A DNA stretch of 64,000 bases, taken from assembly GCA_034435035.1 (NCBI GenBank), contig DAOTXW010000040.1, positions 98,690 to 162,689 of the forward strand. Direction: 5' to 3'. Both the position numbers and the translations under genes were made by a program. Position 1 is the first letter of the stretch; each line of letters opens with the position of its first letter. The notes beneath the pieces were generated by a model. It was given only the letters and a program-made list of their open reading frames with translations. It was not told the DNA's origin and made no database searches. Source of the DNA: JAHEME01 sp034435035 (lineage in GTDB: Bacteria > Chloroflexota > Anaerolineae > Aggregatilineales > UBA3940). Below, in pieces: positions 14,433-23,628 of the stretch.

Positions 14433-17400
14433 CTATTCAGCCGGTGAGCCGGCCGTATCCAGTTCATAAACCTGCACTAACCCGTTGGCCGTATCCACCA
14501 CGTAAAGGCTGCTGTCTGTAGCCAGCACGGATCCGGCGAGGCCGATCGTTGTGTAATCGCCAAAGCTGTAAAGGTAGTCCCCTGCTGAGTTGAAGACAAT
14601 TATCCGGTAGGCCTCGGGATCGGTTACGTACACATTGCCGCTGGCATCCACCTCGATGTACGGCCGCTCGTTGGTCTGGGCGAACCAGGCATCAACATAC
14701 CACTGGCGCAGGTAGCGACCTTCCGGATCGAAGACCTGGATGCGCTGATTCCAGGTATCTGCCACGTAGATCGATCCATCCGGCCCTATCGCCAGCCCAA
14801 CCGGCTCATCCAGCTCGCCCTCCTGCCCGCCTCCCGTGCCGATCTGCCGGACAAAGAAGCTCTCCCGGTTGAAGACCACGATCCGTTTGTTGCCGGTGTC
14901 CGCGAGGTAGATCCTGCCCTCATTATCGGTAGTGATACCCCGGGGGCCCCAGAACGCCAGTGGGTCTCCTACATTAGGGCCTTCAAAGCCCCAGTTGCGC
15001 ACATACTGCCCCTGAGCTGAGTACTCCACAATCCGGTGGTTCCATGTATCGGCGATGTAGATCGTGCCGTCCGGCCCCACTGTGACATCCCAGGGCTCAT
15101 TGACGGCGTCGGGAGCCGGGGCAAGGCCGTATTTGCTGAGGCTGCGAACGAAGTTGCCCTGCTGATCAAAGACGACAATACGGTGGTTGCCACTGTCGGC
15201 AATGTAGATCAGACCATCTGGCCCCATGCTGATGCCATGCGGGCGAGCCAGCATGCCAGCGCCAAATGTTCGAACCGGCACCATCTCCCGGACGCCCTCG
15301 GCGTAGGGATCGGTGGCCTGTGCGATCTCGCTAGCCGCTACGCCGTAATCCCATACCTGGGCAAAAACATCCTTGCGGATGTAGACGCGCATACGCTCCG
15401 ATACAGGCCACCGGCTGAGGGAGAAGTCTGGGCGTGCGCCCCGGTAAAGTGAGACGGCATCGGCGTATGTGCTGTAGTCCCGGCGGAAGAAGATGTCGCG
15501 GATTCCCCGCTGGAGCCCGGGATCGGTCAGCACATCAGCCAGCATAGCCCGCATCCGGGGCCACTCCTCGTAGCCGAAGTAATCCTGCATCGGCCACCAC
15601 ATCCGGATGTACTCGAACTGGTAATACCGCCCTCCCAGGAGCGGTTCAACTTTCGCCCAGTTGCCGGGCCCGGCGAGGATCACGGGGGCGTCTCCGATCA
15701 GGCCGCGCGATGGCTGTTCGCCGTAGTACACGGCATTGTAGTAATTGCGCAGATACCATGAAAGCGGCCACGAAACCTGGTTGTCGTAAGCAACGCGAAG
15801 CCCATAACCATCGGTGGTCTTGAGGGAAATCTCCTCAATCTGGTCCATCACCTGCTTCACCGCCCCCGCCGAGTGCGCGTAAACCAGATACTCATTGGCC
15901 TGGTCGTAGTTCACGAACGAGGCGATCAATGCGGTGCGGGCAGTAAGGAAGGCCAGCCACACGACCAGCCACAGCGCTGTCAGCCTCCAGAGCTGGGCGA
16001 TCGCCAGACGGCGGGCTGTTGTAAACAGAGCTGCCACGGTCGCCGCCAGTACAATGACGGCAGCTAGCCAGGCATAAGTAGCATAGAGATCGCTGACCCG
16101 CACTCCCTTGAAGACTCCCTGCTGGAAGCGTTCGGGAATCACCGTCGTGCAGGGTAGCTTCAGCGCCCCCAGGAGGACCTCGCCCCAGCCATGTGCCCCC
16201 GGCGGCGCTATGCCAGCGGTGGCTTCCACCGCCAGCGGGGGGGGAGGAACGACAGCTGAGCAGATCGGCCCCGTCACACGTAGAAGGGACACCAGCAGAA
16301 GCGGCAGCAGCAGCAGAACCAGCCAGGTGCTACCCTGGACAATCCGCTTCCACTCGATGCTCTCCAGCAGGCGCCCGACCATCCATCCGCCCAGCAGGAT
16401 GAAGGGCGCTGTCAGGTGAGTGGTGAGCCACGGCATCTTCTCGCCGGCGATGCTGTAGGCCACGATGTTCAGGACGCCCCAGTAGGCAGTGAACGCGAAG
16501 ATCGGGAACGCGATGGGAGCCTGAAGGTCTATGAATAAGCGCTGCCCGGGCCCGGCAGCCGCAGCATCGTTGCGGCCATCGGATGGGGGCAGGGATGCGG
16601 GCCGCAGGGCTGAGCGCACCAGCCGGCCAAGCCCAAGCGCACCGGCTGCCGCCGATAGTATCACCGGCAGGAACTCGTATATCGGCAGCATGATCATCAG
16701 GTAGTAGTACCAGGGCTGGTTGCCGCGCTTGACCCCCTGCTGCTCCAGCCAGTACGCAAGCGACCCGATTACCCCGGTCCCGAGTCCTGCCCCGTTGGTA
16801 AACATGGTCGTAAAGAAGAAGAGGAAGAACAACCAGAAGACGGCGCCGATGGCCCACCAGCGGCTGGCAAGGGCTGCCTGTACCCAGTCGAGCAGGTCCG
16901 GCTCCACCTCGATCTCGATGTTGTCTGCGCCCTCCGGGATCGATACCTGCGCCAGTTCCTCGGCTGTGAGTGCGTTAACCGGGACGCGAATACGGCGCCT
17001 GATCGGCTTCTGCATCCCCCATGCCACGCCCACCCCGATGCTGATGAACAACATGGGCAGCGTGAACAGCAGGCTTGTGGCAACACCCTGTGAGGTCTCA
17101 TCCATCGGGTTAAATCCCGCAGCATGGATCAGGAAAGGCGTCAGCATGGGCAGGATCAGGGACCCCAGAACAATCATCACATCGAGTTCGGGGAATTGAC
17201 GCAGCTGCTTCCACTGGCCTACCAGCACAGAGCCTGCCATAACGACCAGCGAGAGCGCCGAAGCGCCCATCAGCGCGATCTGCACCGGATCTCGCTCCGC
17301 GGTGACCGGTGCGGCCTCGTCCGGCAGCCCGGCAGCCGGATCAACCGGCGCGGCGGTCTCCGTCCCCCCGATGGTCTCTGCCGCGTGCTCCTGCAGCAGA

Positions 17401-18152
17401 AGATAGACGCCCAGAGCCGTCAGCGAGATCAGGGTGGCGATCAGGGCCGCCGCAAAGATCAGATTGAGCCGCCTGCTGTCCCAGCGCACATCCAGCAGCC
17501 GGGTGACAAAGTAGAGGGTCAGGAAGCTTCCGAATATGGCCACGTAGATAAATGACACTTCCTTGGTCGCATACAGAATGGCGAAGCCAAAGGAAAGCCA
17601 CAGCAGATAGCGGTTGCGCCGGGATTCGATGTAGTGCCAGATCGCCAGCACCATGATCAGGGCGCCCAGCAGTGCTGGCATGTCCTCGCGAATGTAGCGC
17701 GAGTAGTACATGATTAGCGGTGAGATCAGGAACATGAAGGACGCTGCAAGCGCGCCGGTGCGTCCAAGCCAGCGGCGCGCCGCAATCGGCAGCATCACCA
17801 CGATGATGCCGACCACGGCGGGGTAGATGCGTGCGCTGAAATCGCTGTCGCCGAAGAGCAGGTACATCAGAGCGGTGACGTGAAAGAGCAGCGGGCCGTG
17901 CATCAGCGGGGTATGCGCAAACCCGTCGCCGCGATAGAGTCCCCAGGAATACCGCGTGTGGAGACTTTCGTCGTGGCTCATCACACGAGCGCCGAGATCC
18001 CAGAAGCGTGTCAATACAGCCAGTATGAAGATGAGGGCGTAAGCCAGCTTCTCCCCATCGATGACCAGCAGCCGCGCGAGATGGCTTTCGAGTGCCGCCA
18101 GCGGGCGGGAAGCCGCATCAGGAGGTGTCAATGCCTGCTCTGTTGACGTCAT
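14433..18152 (-). CDS. Giant GT-C-type membrane protein (Agl23/TIGR03663-like) fused to an NHL beta-propeller
   Basis: A 1239-residue protein. The N-terminal part (to about residue 760) has many membrane segments and matches the Agl23/TIGR03663 family of dolichyl-phosphate-sugar-type glycosyltransferase relatives. The first luminal loop carries MSHDESLHTRY with the acidic DE pair typical of GT-C enzymes, followed by HTPLMHGPLLFH. A soluble region follows, then about residues 990-1230 form six NHL repeats (GPDGLIYIADSGNHRIVVFD, GPDGTIYIADTWNHRIVEYS and so on), a six-bladed propeller presumably outside the cell. GGGGAG precedes the ATG. It is the last gene of the glycosylation block and follows the anti-sigma gene by 24 bases. 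The sugar donor and acceptor are unknown. Confidence 0.88.
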   Translation of the reverse strand: MTSTEQALTPPDAASRPLAALESHLARLLVIDGEKLAYALIFILAVLTRFWDLGARVMSHDESLHTRYSWGLYRGDGFAHTPLMHGPLLFHVTALMYLLFGDSDFSARIYPAVVGIIVVMLPIAARRWLGRTGALAASFMFLISPLIMYYSRYIREDMPALLGALIMVLAIWHYIESRRNRYLLWLSFGFAILYATKEVSFIYVAIFGSFLTLYFVTRLLDVRWDSRRLNLIFAAALIATLISLTALGVYLLLQEHAAETIGGTETAAPVDPAAGLPDEAAPVTAERDPVQIALMGASALSLVVMAGSVLVGQWKQLRQFPELDVMIVLGSLILPMLTPFLIHAAGFNPMDETSQGVATSLLFTLPMLFISIGVGVAWGMQKPIRRRIRVPVNALTAEELAQVSIPEGADNIEIEVEPDLLDWVQAALASRWWAIGAVFWLFFLFFFTTMFTNGAGLGTGVIGSLAYWLEQQGVKRGNQPWYYYLMIMLPIYEFLPVILSAAAGALGLGRLVRSALRPASLPPSDGRNDAAAAGPGQRLFIDLQAPIAFPIFAFTAYWGVLNIVAYSIAGEKMPWLTTHLTAPFILLGGWMVGRLLESIEWKRIVQGSTWLVLLLLPLLLVSLLRVTGPICSAVVPPPPLAVEATAGIAPPGAHGWGEVLLGALKLPCTTVIPERFQQGVFKGVRVSDLYATYAWLAAVIVLAATVAALFTTARRLAIAQLWRLTALWLVVWLAFLTARTALIASFVNYDQANEYLVYAHSAGAVKQVMDQIEEISLKTTDGYGLRVAYDNQVSWPLSWYLRNYYNAVYYGEQPSRGLIGDAPVILAGPGNWAKVEPLLGGRYYQFEYIRMWWPMQDYFGYEEWPRMRAMLADVLTDPGLQRGIRDIFFRRDYSTYADAVSLYRGARPDFSLSRWPVSERMRVYIRKDVFAQVWDYGVAASEIAQATDPYAEGVREMVPVRTFGAGMLARPHGISMGPDGLIYIADSGNHRIVVFDQQGNFVRSLSKYGLAPAPDAVNEPWDVTVGPDGTIYIADTWNHRIVEYSAQGQYVRNWGFEGPNVGDPLAFWGPRGITTDNEGRIYLADTGNKRIVVFNRESFFVRQIGTGGGQEGELDEPVGLAIGPDGSIYVADTWNQRIQVFDPEGRYLRQWYVDAWFAQTNERPYIEVDASGNVYVTDPEAYRIIVFNSAGDYLYSFGDYTTIGLAGSVLATDSSLYVVDTANGLVQVYELDTAGSPAE

Positions 18153-18176
18153 ACTACTCCCCTAAATGAACTGGTA

Positions 18177-18674
18177 TCAGGGTGCATCGGGCGCGCGGAC
18201 AGCCAGTGTTGGCTCTGCCAGCCGAGCGGGTGTGATCGTCGCCGCCGTGCCGGTCATTGTCCCGGTAGTTACATAGGCGGTCGCTGCCGGGGTAACCATG
18301 ACAGGTGAAGCGGTCTCGCTCAATGCCGTGCCGGATGACAGCCGATTGCCCGGATGCTGCATGCCCAGAGCCGCCGGCACCAGAAACATCAGCAGGCTGA
18401 TGATTGCAGGCAGAAGATAGCCCGGGATATGGCGCTGCGCGGGCTGCCGCAGGGCCTCGGACACCGGTTGCCACCATTGCCTGACGACACTATCCGGCAG
18501 GGGGCGGCTCTGTCCCAATGCGCTTCGCAGGTCCGCGGCAGTCTGCTCATACAGCGCCAGTCGGCACAGGCACCGCTCGCAGCGGCGTATATGCCGATTC
18601 ACCTGCGCTGCGGCCTTTGGGCTGAGCTGTCCGGTGACATAGGCGGCCAACAGATGGTCAATGTGCCCTATCAT
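18177..18674 (-). CDS. Membrane anti-sigma factor with zinc-finger (zf-HC2-like) domain
   Basis: A 165-residue protein starting at an ATG that overlaps the sigma-factor stop as ATGA, which fixes the start. The N-terminal domain has the anti-sigma zinc motif H28-x3-C32-x2-C35 (HIRRCERC). One transmembrane helix spans about residues 86-105, followed by an extracytoplasmic Thr/Ala-rich tail. Such proteins hold an ECF sigma factor at the membrane and release it on an envelope signal. The position directly after the sigma gene supports a cognate pair. The inducing signal is unknown. Confidence 0.9.
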   Translation of the reverse strand: MIGHIDHLLAAYVTGQLSPKAAAQVNRHIRRCERCLCRLALYEQTAADLRSALGQSRPLPDSVVRQWWQPVSEALRQPAQRHIPGYLLPAIISLLMFLVPAALGMQHPGNRLSSGTALSETASPVMVTPAATAYVTTGTMTGTAATITPARLAEPTLAVRAPDAP

Positions 18675-19306
18675 CGTCCGAACGCTCCCTGCAGCAGCGC
18701 TTCGCGCTGACTGGCCAGCAGGTTGTACAGCGCTTCGTGCGCCAGCCGAACCCGCGACTCGGCGGTTTTCTGCGGGCATCCCAGCACCTCAGCCATCGCC
18801 TGGTAGGTCAGCCCATCGAAATATCGCAGCACAACCGCCTCACGCAGCTTCGGCGACAGCTGCGCCAGCGCAGCGAACAGCGCATCATGCACCCCATGCT
18901 GCTCCACCACCGATTCCGGGTGATCCTCCCCGGTCGACAGGTGGTCAGCCGCATCGCCTGCCAGCATTACCGGAAGCCAGCGGCGGCGCTTGTTGCGGCA
19001 GCGGCTCAGAGTAATCATGTACAGCCATGTCTTGAAGGCTGATCGGGCGGGGTCGAACTGCCCGAGATTGCGGAACGCATAAATGAAGCTGTCCTGAACC
19101 ACTTCCTCGGCATCCTGCGCATTCAGCAGGATCCCGTAAGCCAGCCGGTAGGTGGGCTGGACGTGCTGCTCGTACAGGGCTGCGCAGGCCAGCTGATCGC
19201 CAGCCTGTGCTCGGGCGATCAGGGCCTGAAGCGCGTTCGGGGCAGCATGCGATCCGCTATCCATGGTCGGGGCCGCAGGTTCTATGCATTGCATCAGAGT
19301 ATACAC
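18671..19306 (-). CDS. ECF-type RNA polymerase sigma factor
   Basis: A sigma-70 family protein of up to 211 residues with ECF architecture. Region 2 is recognisable (YRLAYGILLNAQDAEEVVQD then FIYAFRNLGQF, FKTWLYMITLSRCRNKRRR), as is region 4 (LSPKLREAVVLRYFDGLTYQ, EVLGCPQKTAESRVRLAHEAL); region 3 is absent. It directs RNA polymerase to a dedicated promoter set. The start codon at 19306 is GTG; in-frame ATGs at 19294 and 19264 are alternatives, since the first 20 residues are not conserved. Its gene lies inside the glycosylation block and overlaps the anti-sigma gene by 4 bases, so block transcription and sigma activity are probably linked. Confidence 0.93.
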   Translation of the reverse strand: MYTLMQCIEPAAPTMDSGSHAAPNALQALIARAQAGDQLACAALYEQHVQPTYRLAYGILLNAQDAEEVVQDSFIYAFRNLGQFDPARSAFKTWLYMITLSRCRNKRRRWLPVMLAGDAADHLSTGEDHPESVVEQHGVHDALFAALAQLSPKLREAVVLRYFDGLTYQAMAEVLGCPQKTAESRVRLAHEALYNLLASQREALLQGAFGR

Positions 19307-19336
19307 ACACAGAAATACTTCCCCTCACTGCGGAGT

Positions 19337-21151
19337 CTACTGTGGCCGATCCGCAGAGACCAGCCGATAGATATCCTGCCGCACCCAGAGAATCATCCGC
19401 TGATCTGCCGGAGCAGTAGGGGCAGTGCGATAAATCACCCACTGCGCTGCCTGTGGTATGGTCATTCCTGCGAGCGACCAGTCCTGGATCACGACGAAAT
19501 CCTGCCCCACATAAGCCGATCCCAGCGCGGGGTCCGAACCGGACGCCGGCGTGATCGCCATGACCGAGTCAACGGTGGGGTTGACCTGCTCCACGAAGCT
19601 CACATGAGTGAAGTCCCGCAAAGCCCAGGCGACCGCGCCATCGGGTTCGGTCTGCACCGTGAGGCTGGCATCATGCGGGTAGCCGACCGTCAGCTTGCTG
19701 ACTTCGCGGGCAGCATCGGCCAGCATATCCATCCCAATCTGTACACGTTCGGTATGAAATGCCTCAAAGGGGCTGGCTGAACGGGCAAATGCCAGCGCTC
19801 CGCTCTGCCCGCCTGCGGCGATCAGCGTGATGGCCAGCACAGCGAACCCCAGGCCGCGCCATGCTGTGCGCGGCTCCCACATGCTGGCTACCGTCAGCCA
19901 CATGACCACCACCAGCAGGCTCCATAAAATGACCAGCACCAGATCGAGCGGCACACCGGAAGATGGGCTGCCTGAGCCGGTCAGCGCGGGGATGGTCAGC
20001 ATCCGCGGCGCTCGCAGATGCTGCGCCAGCCCGGCCAGGATCATGCCGAAGAACGCCACGCTGCCCAGCGCGTGCGATCGCGCTGCCCATGCCGGCGCAG
20101 AATCGCCCAGAGACAGCAGGGCAGCGATCGCTTTTCCGGCGAGGCCGGCCAGCGGGATGGTAGCCCACAGCGTGTGCTCCGGCAGCGCTCCTGGATAGAT
20201 AAGCACGGCAACAAGAGCAGCAAACCCCCATGCTGCCAGGAACCGCTCGTGCGAGTGGGCCGACTGGGAAGCGAGCCAGATGCCGATCAGGCCAAACAGC
20301 AGCGTAGCCGGCTCGTAGATCGCAATCACCAGCCCTGTCCACGGCGCGCCCGCCTGGCGAGTCACCAGGCCACGTCCGAAGGCAGCCAGCAGATCGCCTG
20401 CTGCTCCCAGCCCATCCGGTATCAGGAAGAACAGAGTGCCAAAGACGACCAGCGCACCGGCAAGCCCTGCTGTGAAATATCGCCATGACCAACCCCGGAG
20501 CCGATCCCGATCAGCGCCCTCAGTGAATGTCCCCTCCTCATCGGTCAGGAAGGTATAGGCGGCCCCGGCGCCGAGCGCCAGCAGCCCCAGCGGGGCGGCG
20601 GGGTCGGAGAGGAGCGCCAGACCGGCTGCTCCGCCTGCGAGCAGCACTGGCCGCAAAGATCCCGACTGCCAGTAGGCTGCACAGGCCGCGAGCACCCCGA
20701 TCAGCGCCATCATGGCCATGCTGTGCCCGCTGACCTGCCGCGCAGCTGCGGTGCCGGCTGGTGAGAGGGCGAGCAGCAGCGCAGCGATCAGCGCGGGCAG
20801 CTTGCCCAGCCGGGCGCGGAACAGCAGGGGGGCAAATACCAGCCCCAGGCTGGCCAGCATCGGAAAGGCGCGGGCGGCGGCAGTGGATGGGCCCAGCACC
20901 GCAAAGCTGCCCAGGATTCCTGAAAACACGGTCGGGCTGATGATGATCCCGGCACCGGCGGTATCTGGGTACAGCAAATGGAGGGCAGCAAACGCCTGCC
21001 GTGCCTCCATCTCACCCAGTGAGGGAGTGGATAGTCGAAGCGCCCTCAGGATCACGGCGATGATGGCGATGAGCGCATAAGCAAGCGCCTCAACAGATAC
21101 AGCGATCCGGGGGGCGGGAGATACCTCAGTATGAGCGGAAACAGCGTTCAT
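19337..21151 (-). CDS. GT-C-like polytopic membrane protein
   Basis: A 604-residue membrane protein with about ten to twelve hydrophobic segments and a C-terminal soluble tail. The first loop after TM1 (LRLSTPSLGEMEARQAFAALHLL) occupies the place of the acidic loop in ArnT/PMT-type glycosyltransferases, with GEMEA offering acidic residues. The family resembles the Chloroflexota GT39-like proteins next to it. Its ATG overlaps the stop of the upstream DUF2298 gene (ATGA), so translation is coupled. The tail (about residues 460-604) looks like a small extracellular domain. Donor and acceptor are unknown, and catalytic activity itself is inference. Confidence 0.8.
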   Translation of the reverse strand: MNAVSAHTEVSPAPRIAVSVEALAYALIAIIAVILRALRLSTPSLGEMEARQAFAALHLLYPDTAGAGIIISPTVFSGILGSFAVLGPSTAAARAFPMLASLGLVFAPLLFRARLGKLPALIAALLLALSPAGTAAARQVSGHSMAMMALIGVLAACAAYWQSGSLRPVLLAGGAAGLALLSDPAAPLGLLALGAGAAYTFLTDEEGTFTEGADRDRLRGWSWRYFTAGLAGALVVFGTLFFLIPDGLGAAGDLLAAFGRGLVTRQAGAPWTGLVIAIYEPATLLFGLIGIWLASQSAHSHERFLAAWGFAALVAVLIYPGALPEHTLWATIPLAGLAGKAIAALLSLGDSAPAWAARSHALGSVAFFGMILAGLAQHLRAPRMLTIPALTGSGSPSSGVPLDLVLVILWSLLVVVMWLTVASMWEPRTAWRGLGFAVLAITLIAAGGQSGALAFARSASPFEAFHTERVQIGMDMLADAAREVSKLTVGYPHDASLTVQTEPDGAVAWALRDFTHVSFVEQVNPTVDSVMAITPASGSDPALGSAYVGQDFVVIQDWSLAGMTIPQAAQWVIYRTAPTAPADQRMILWVRQDIYRLVSADRPQ

Positions 21152-23628
21152 GGCGCTTCCTCGATCAGCGGCTGATCGGCCCGGTAAATTACCACATCCT
21201 GATCGCGATAGACCGCTGGCAGAAACCGATCAAACTTCTGCAGGCCGGCAGGTGGGGCGAAGGCCGGGTTGCGCTCCAGCGTGCCCACGAAGATGTATGT
21301 CACGTTGTAGCGCTGCAGGAGGCCCTGCGCCAGATCGATACTGGGAGTCTGGTAGATACGCAGAATATCCTCCTCGCGCGTGCCCGCCAGCTCGGCATAC
21401 CGCGCGCCGCGCCACTGGCGTTCATGGCCCGGCCAGCCCAGCACCGTAGGAATGCCGGTGGCCATCGATACCCGGGCATAGTAGGAGTACTGCCCCCCTA
21501 CTGCCTCCAGAACCACAGCCCCCGGTTCAGCATTCTGTTCCAGCCACCGGATGCCGGCATAATCGCCGGGGTAGCTGCGGCGGATAAAGTCCAGTCCATC
21601 CAGCGTTGGCTGCGCAGTCTGAAAATCGCCCAGCCTGGCGGGAATGGCAAATGCCGGGTAAACCAGCCCCCCCGCGATCAGCGGCACGATGAGGATGCTC
21701 GCAATGATCTGTATAGCTCGCTGCCGATGCGCCAGCAGCTCATGCGTGGCGTAGGCCGAAGCCACTGCAAACAGGATCCAGGCTGCGTAGTAGAACTTGA
21801 AGACCGTGTTCAGCCGCTGGCCGAAGACATCCCGCAGGTACACAAACTCGGGCCCCAGTGTCAGCAGTGCCCCGGTCAGAATGAGAAGGGTGACAAATCC
21901 ATTCGCGGGATGAATCGAGGCCGGAGTCGACTCGCCCGACGGTGCGCTCCGGGGAGGGCGGGGAATCAGGGCCGCCAGGCAGAGGACGATGAGGCCTGTC
22001 AGGAAGAGCGCGGTCAGCGGGTGGGCCAGCCGATGCCTGAGCACCTGTCCGGCCAACCCGGGCAGCCGCGCGCGGATTGCAGCGTCCGGCTGCCCCTGCA
22101 GCTGCGCATCCACACTGATGGCCAGAAATGCGCGCGCGCCGGGATCCAGGCTCACTGCCACGGCGCTCAGGATAAGCATAGCAGCGACCAACATCGCCAG
22201 CAGCAGCAGGGCTCCCTGCATGCCGGTGCGCCAGTCCATGTGCCGCCCATGACGGATGGCCCGATCTACCAGGAACATCCAGATAATCACCTGGAACGGG
22301 CCGAACATCACCAGGAACTGGTGCAGGCGAGTCGGGAACAGAGCGTTGGGCAGGATCCCGCCCGCCTGCGATCCGAAGCTGATATACCAGGGAAGGTAAG
22401 CCGCTATTCCGCCTGCCAGGATGCCCAGCCCCGTCAGCCCGGCCCGGCCCAGATCCGCGCCCGATAGAGTCCCGGCTCGGAGGATGCCGCGCAGGGCCAG
22501 TGCGCTGATCAGAATAAACAGGTAGATCGGGAGATCCCACGTGTTGAGGAAGGCGAGGCCGCCGAAAACAACGATACAAAGAGCCAGCTGGCTCCGATCG
22601 GGCTCCTCGCGCTGATGCACGAGTCCGAATGCCAGGGCCAGTGCCAGCAGCACAAACGGCAGCGCCAGCACATGCGGGTGCATGTCGCCAAGCAGAAAAC
22701 TGAAGAATGGGAACTCGTCAATTGGTTGCAGCCCGATTGCCACCCCGGTCAGGTCACGGTCACGCACCACGCGGGAGGCACGCCACCACCACCAGAAGCG
22801 CCACCGGCTGGGGGGCCACAGAGGCCCACTGATAGGGTCGGCCAGGTCTTCCAGATCAAGCCACGCCCAGAACCCGGCCCCAAGCAGCGGGAACTGAAGC
22901 GCCCGCACGAGCTCCAGCAGGCCCGCCAGATTTCCCAGCAGGGCGACGAACAGCGGCCCCAGCAGGGCAGTCATGGGCGCGCCGGACTGGTGTGACCGGC
23001 GGGCGGCTGTCAGGTTGTAGACCAACCCATAGCTGCCCAGCAGCGTCAGGGCGAATAGCAGGGCGATCCCGAGATTGAACGCCACGCCGCCGGATACTCC
23101 GGTCAGATCGGCCATCAGAGCGATCAGCACGTAACCGAAGTAGTAGTAGCTGATTGCATAGCCCGAAAGCCACGGATCGAGCGGCGGGAATGCCGGGCTG
23201 CGCAGCACGCTGGCCAGAAAGGCCATCTCCATGGGCTTCTCGGTACCGGCGATGTCAGGCGTATGAGCGCGGAAGAGCGTCCAGCTCGCCAGCGCGGCGA
23301 CGAACAGCGCTTCGGCGGTGAGTATCACCGCCCTGTGGCTGCTGAACCAACGCCCCAGGCTGTCAGTACGATCAGGGCGGCTCTGGTAGATCCACAGTGA
23401 GATGCTCAGCACGATCAGAGCGGCCAGGATGATGCCGCCCGGTGTGTTCTTCACAAAGCCCAGGCTGCCCAAGAGCCAGAAAACGTATCCGGTCAGCAGC
23501 AGGCCCAGCGCCCTGCTGAGGGTGTAGCCACGATCGGGCAGGCCCGGCAGCAGGCGAAAGGCCAGCGGCCACGCAAGACCGCCAATCAGGGTGATGGCCG
23601 CATACCAGCCCAGGATGGCGCTCACCAC
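21148..23628 (-). CDS. DUF2298 (Chlor_Arch_YYY) giant membrane protein
   Basis: An 826-residue polytopic protein of the DUF2298 family, known from Chloroflexota and archaea. The defining stretch is present: GTEKPMEMAFLASVLRSPAF then PPLDPWLSGYAISYYYFGYV, followed later by DMHPHVLALPFVLLALALA and the C-terminal TVLGWPGHERQWRG. The core contains about twelve membrane segments. The family is believed to be GT-C-like, with no solved function known to me. The start codon is GTG at 23628, preceded by GGGGGGAGG at good spacing; it overlaps the preceding gene by 7 bases. It is closely related to the C-terminal half of that larger neighbour. Confidence 0.9.
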   Translation of the reverse strand: MVSAILGWYAAITLIGGLAWPLAFRLLPGLPDRGYTLSRALGLLLTGYVFWLLGSLGFVKNTPGGIILAALIVLSISLWIYQSRPDRTDSLGRWFSSHRAVILTAEALFVAALASWTLFRAHTPDIAGTEKPMEMAFLASVLRSPAFPPLDPWLSGYAISYYYFGYVLIALMADLTGVSGGVAFNLGIALLFALTLLGSYGLVYNLTAARRSHQSGAPMTALLGPLFVALLGNLAGLLELVRALQFPLLGAGFWAWLDLEDLADPISGPLWPPSRWRFWWWWRASRVVRDRDLTGVAIGLQPIDEFPFFSFLLGDMHPHVLALPFVLLALALAFGLVHQREEPDRSQLALCIVVFGGLAFLNTWDLPIYLFILISALALRGILRAGTLSGADLGRAGLTGLGILAGGIAAYLPWYISFGSQAGGILPNALFPTRLHQFLVMFGPFQVIIWMFLVDRAIRHGRHMDWRTGMQGALLLLAMLVAAMLILSAVAVSLDPGARAFLAISVDAQLQGQPDAAIRARLPGLAGQVLRHRLAHPLTALFLTGLIVLCLAALIPRPPRSAPSGESTPASIHPANGFVTLLILTGALLTLGPEFVYLRDVFGQRLNTVFKFYYAAWILFAVASAYATHELLAHRQRAIQIIASILIVPLIAGGLVYPAFAIPARLGDFQTAQPTLDGLDFIRRSYPGDYAGIRWLEQNAEPGAVVLEAVGGQYSYYARVSMATGIPTVLGWPGHERQWRGARYAELAGTREEDILRIYQTPSIDLAQGLLQRYNVTYIFVGTLERNPAFAPPAGLQKFDRFLPAVYRDQDVVIYRADQPLIEEAP

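Noticed and set aside
21424..22579. Long frames on either strand inside the DUF2298 gene
   Set aside because: They are shadows of the 826-residue DUF2298 protein, with compositions typical of out-of-frame high-GC DNA.
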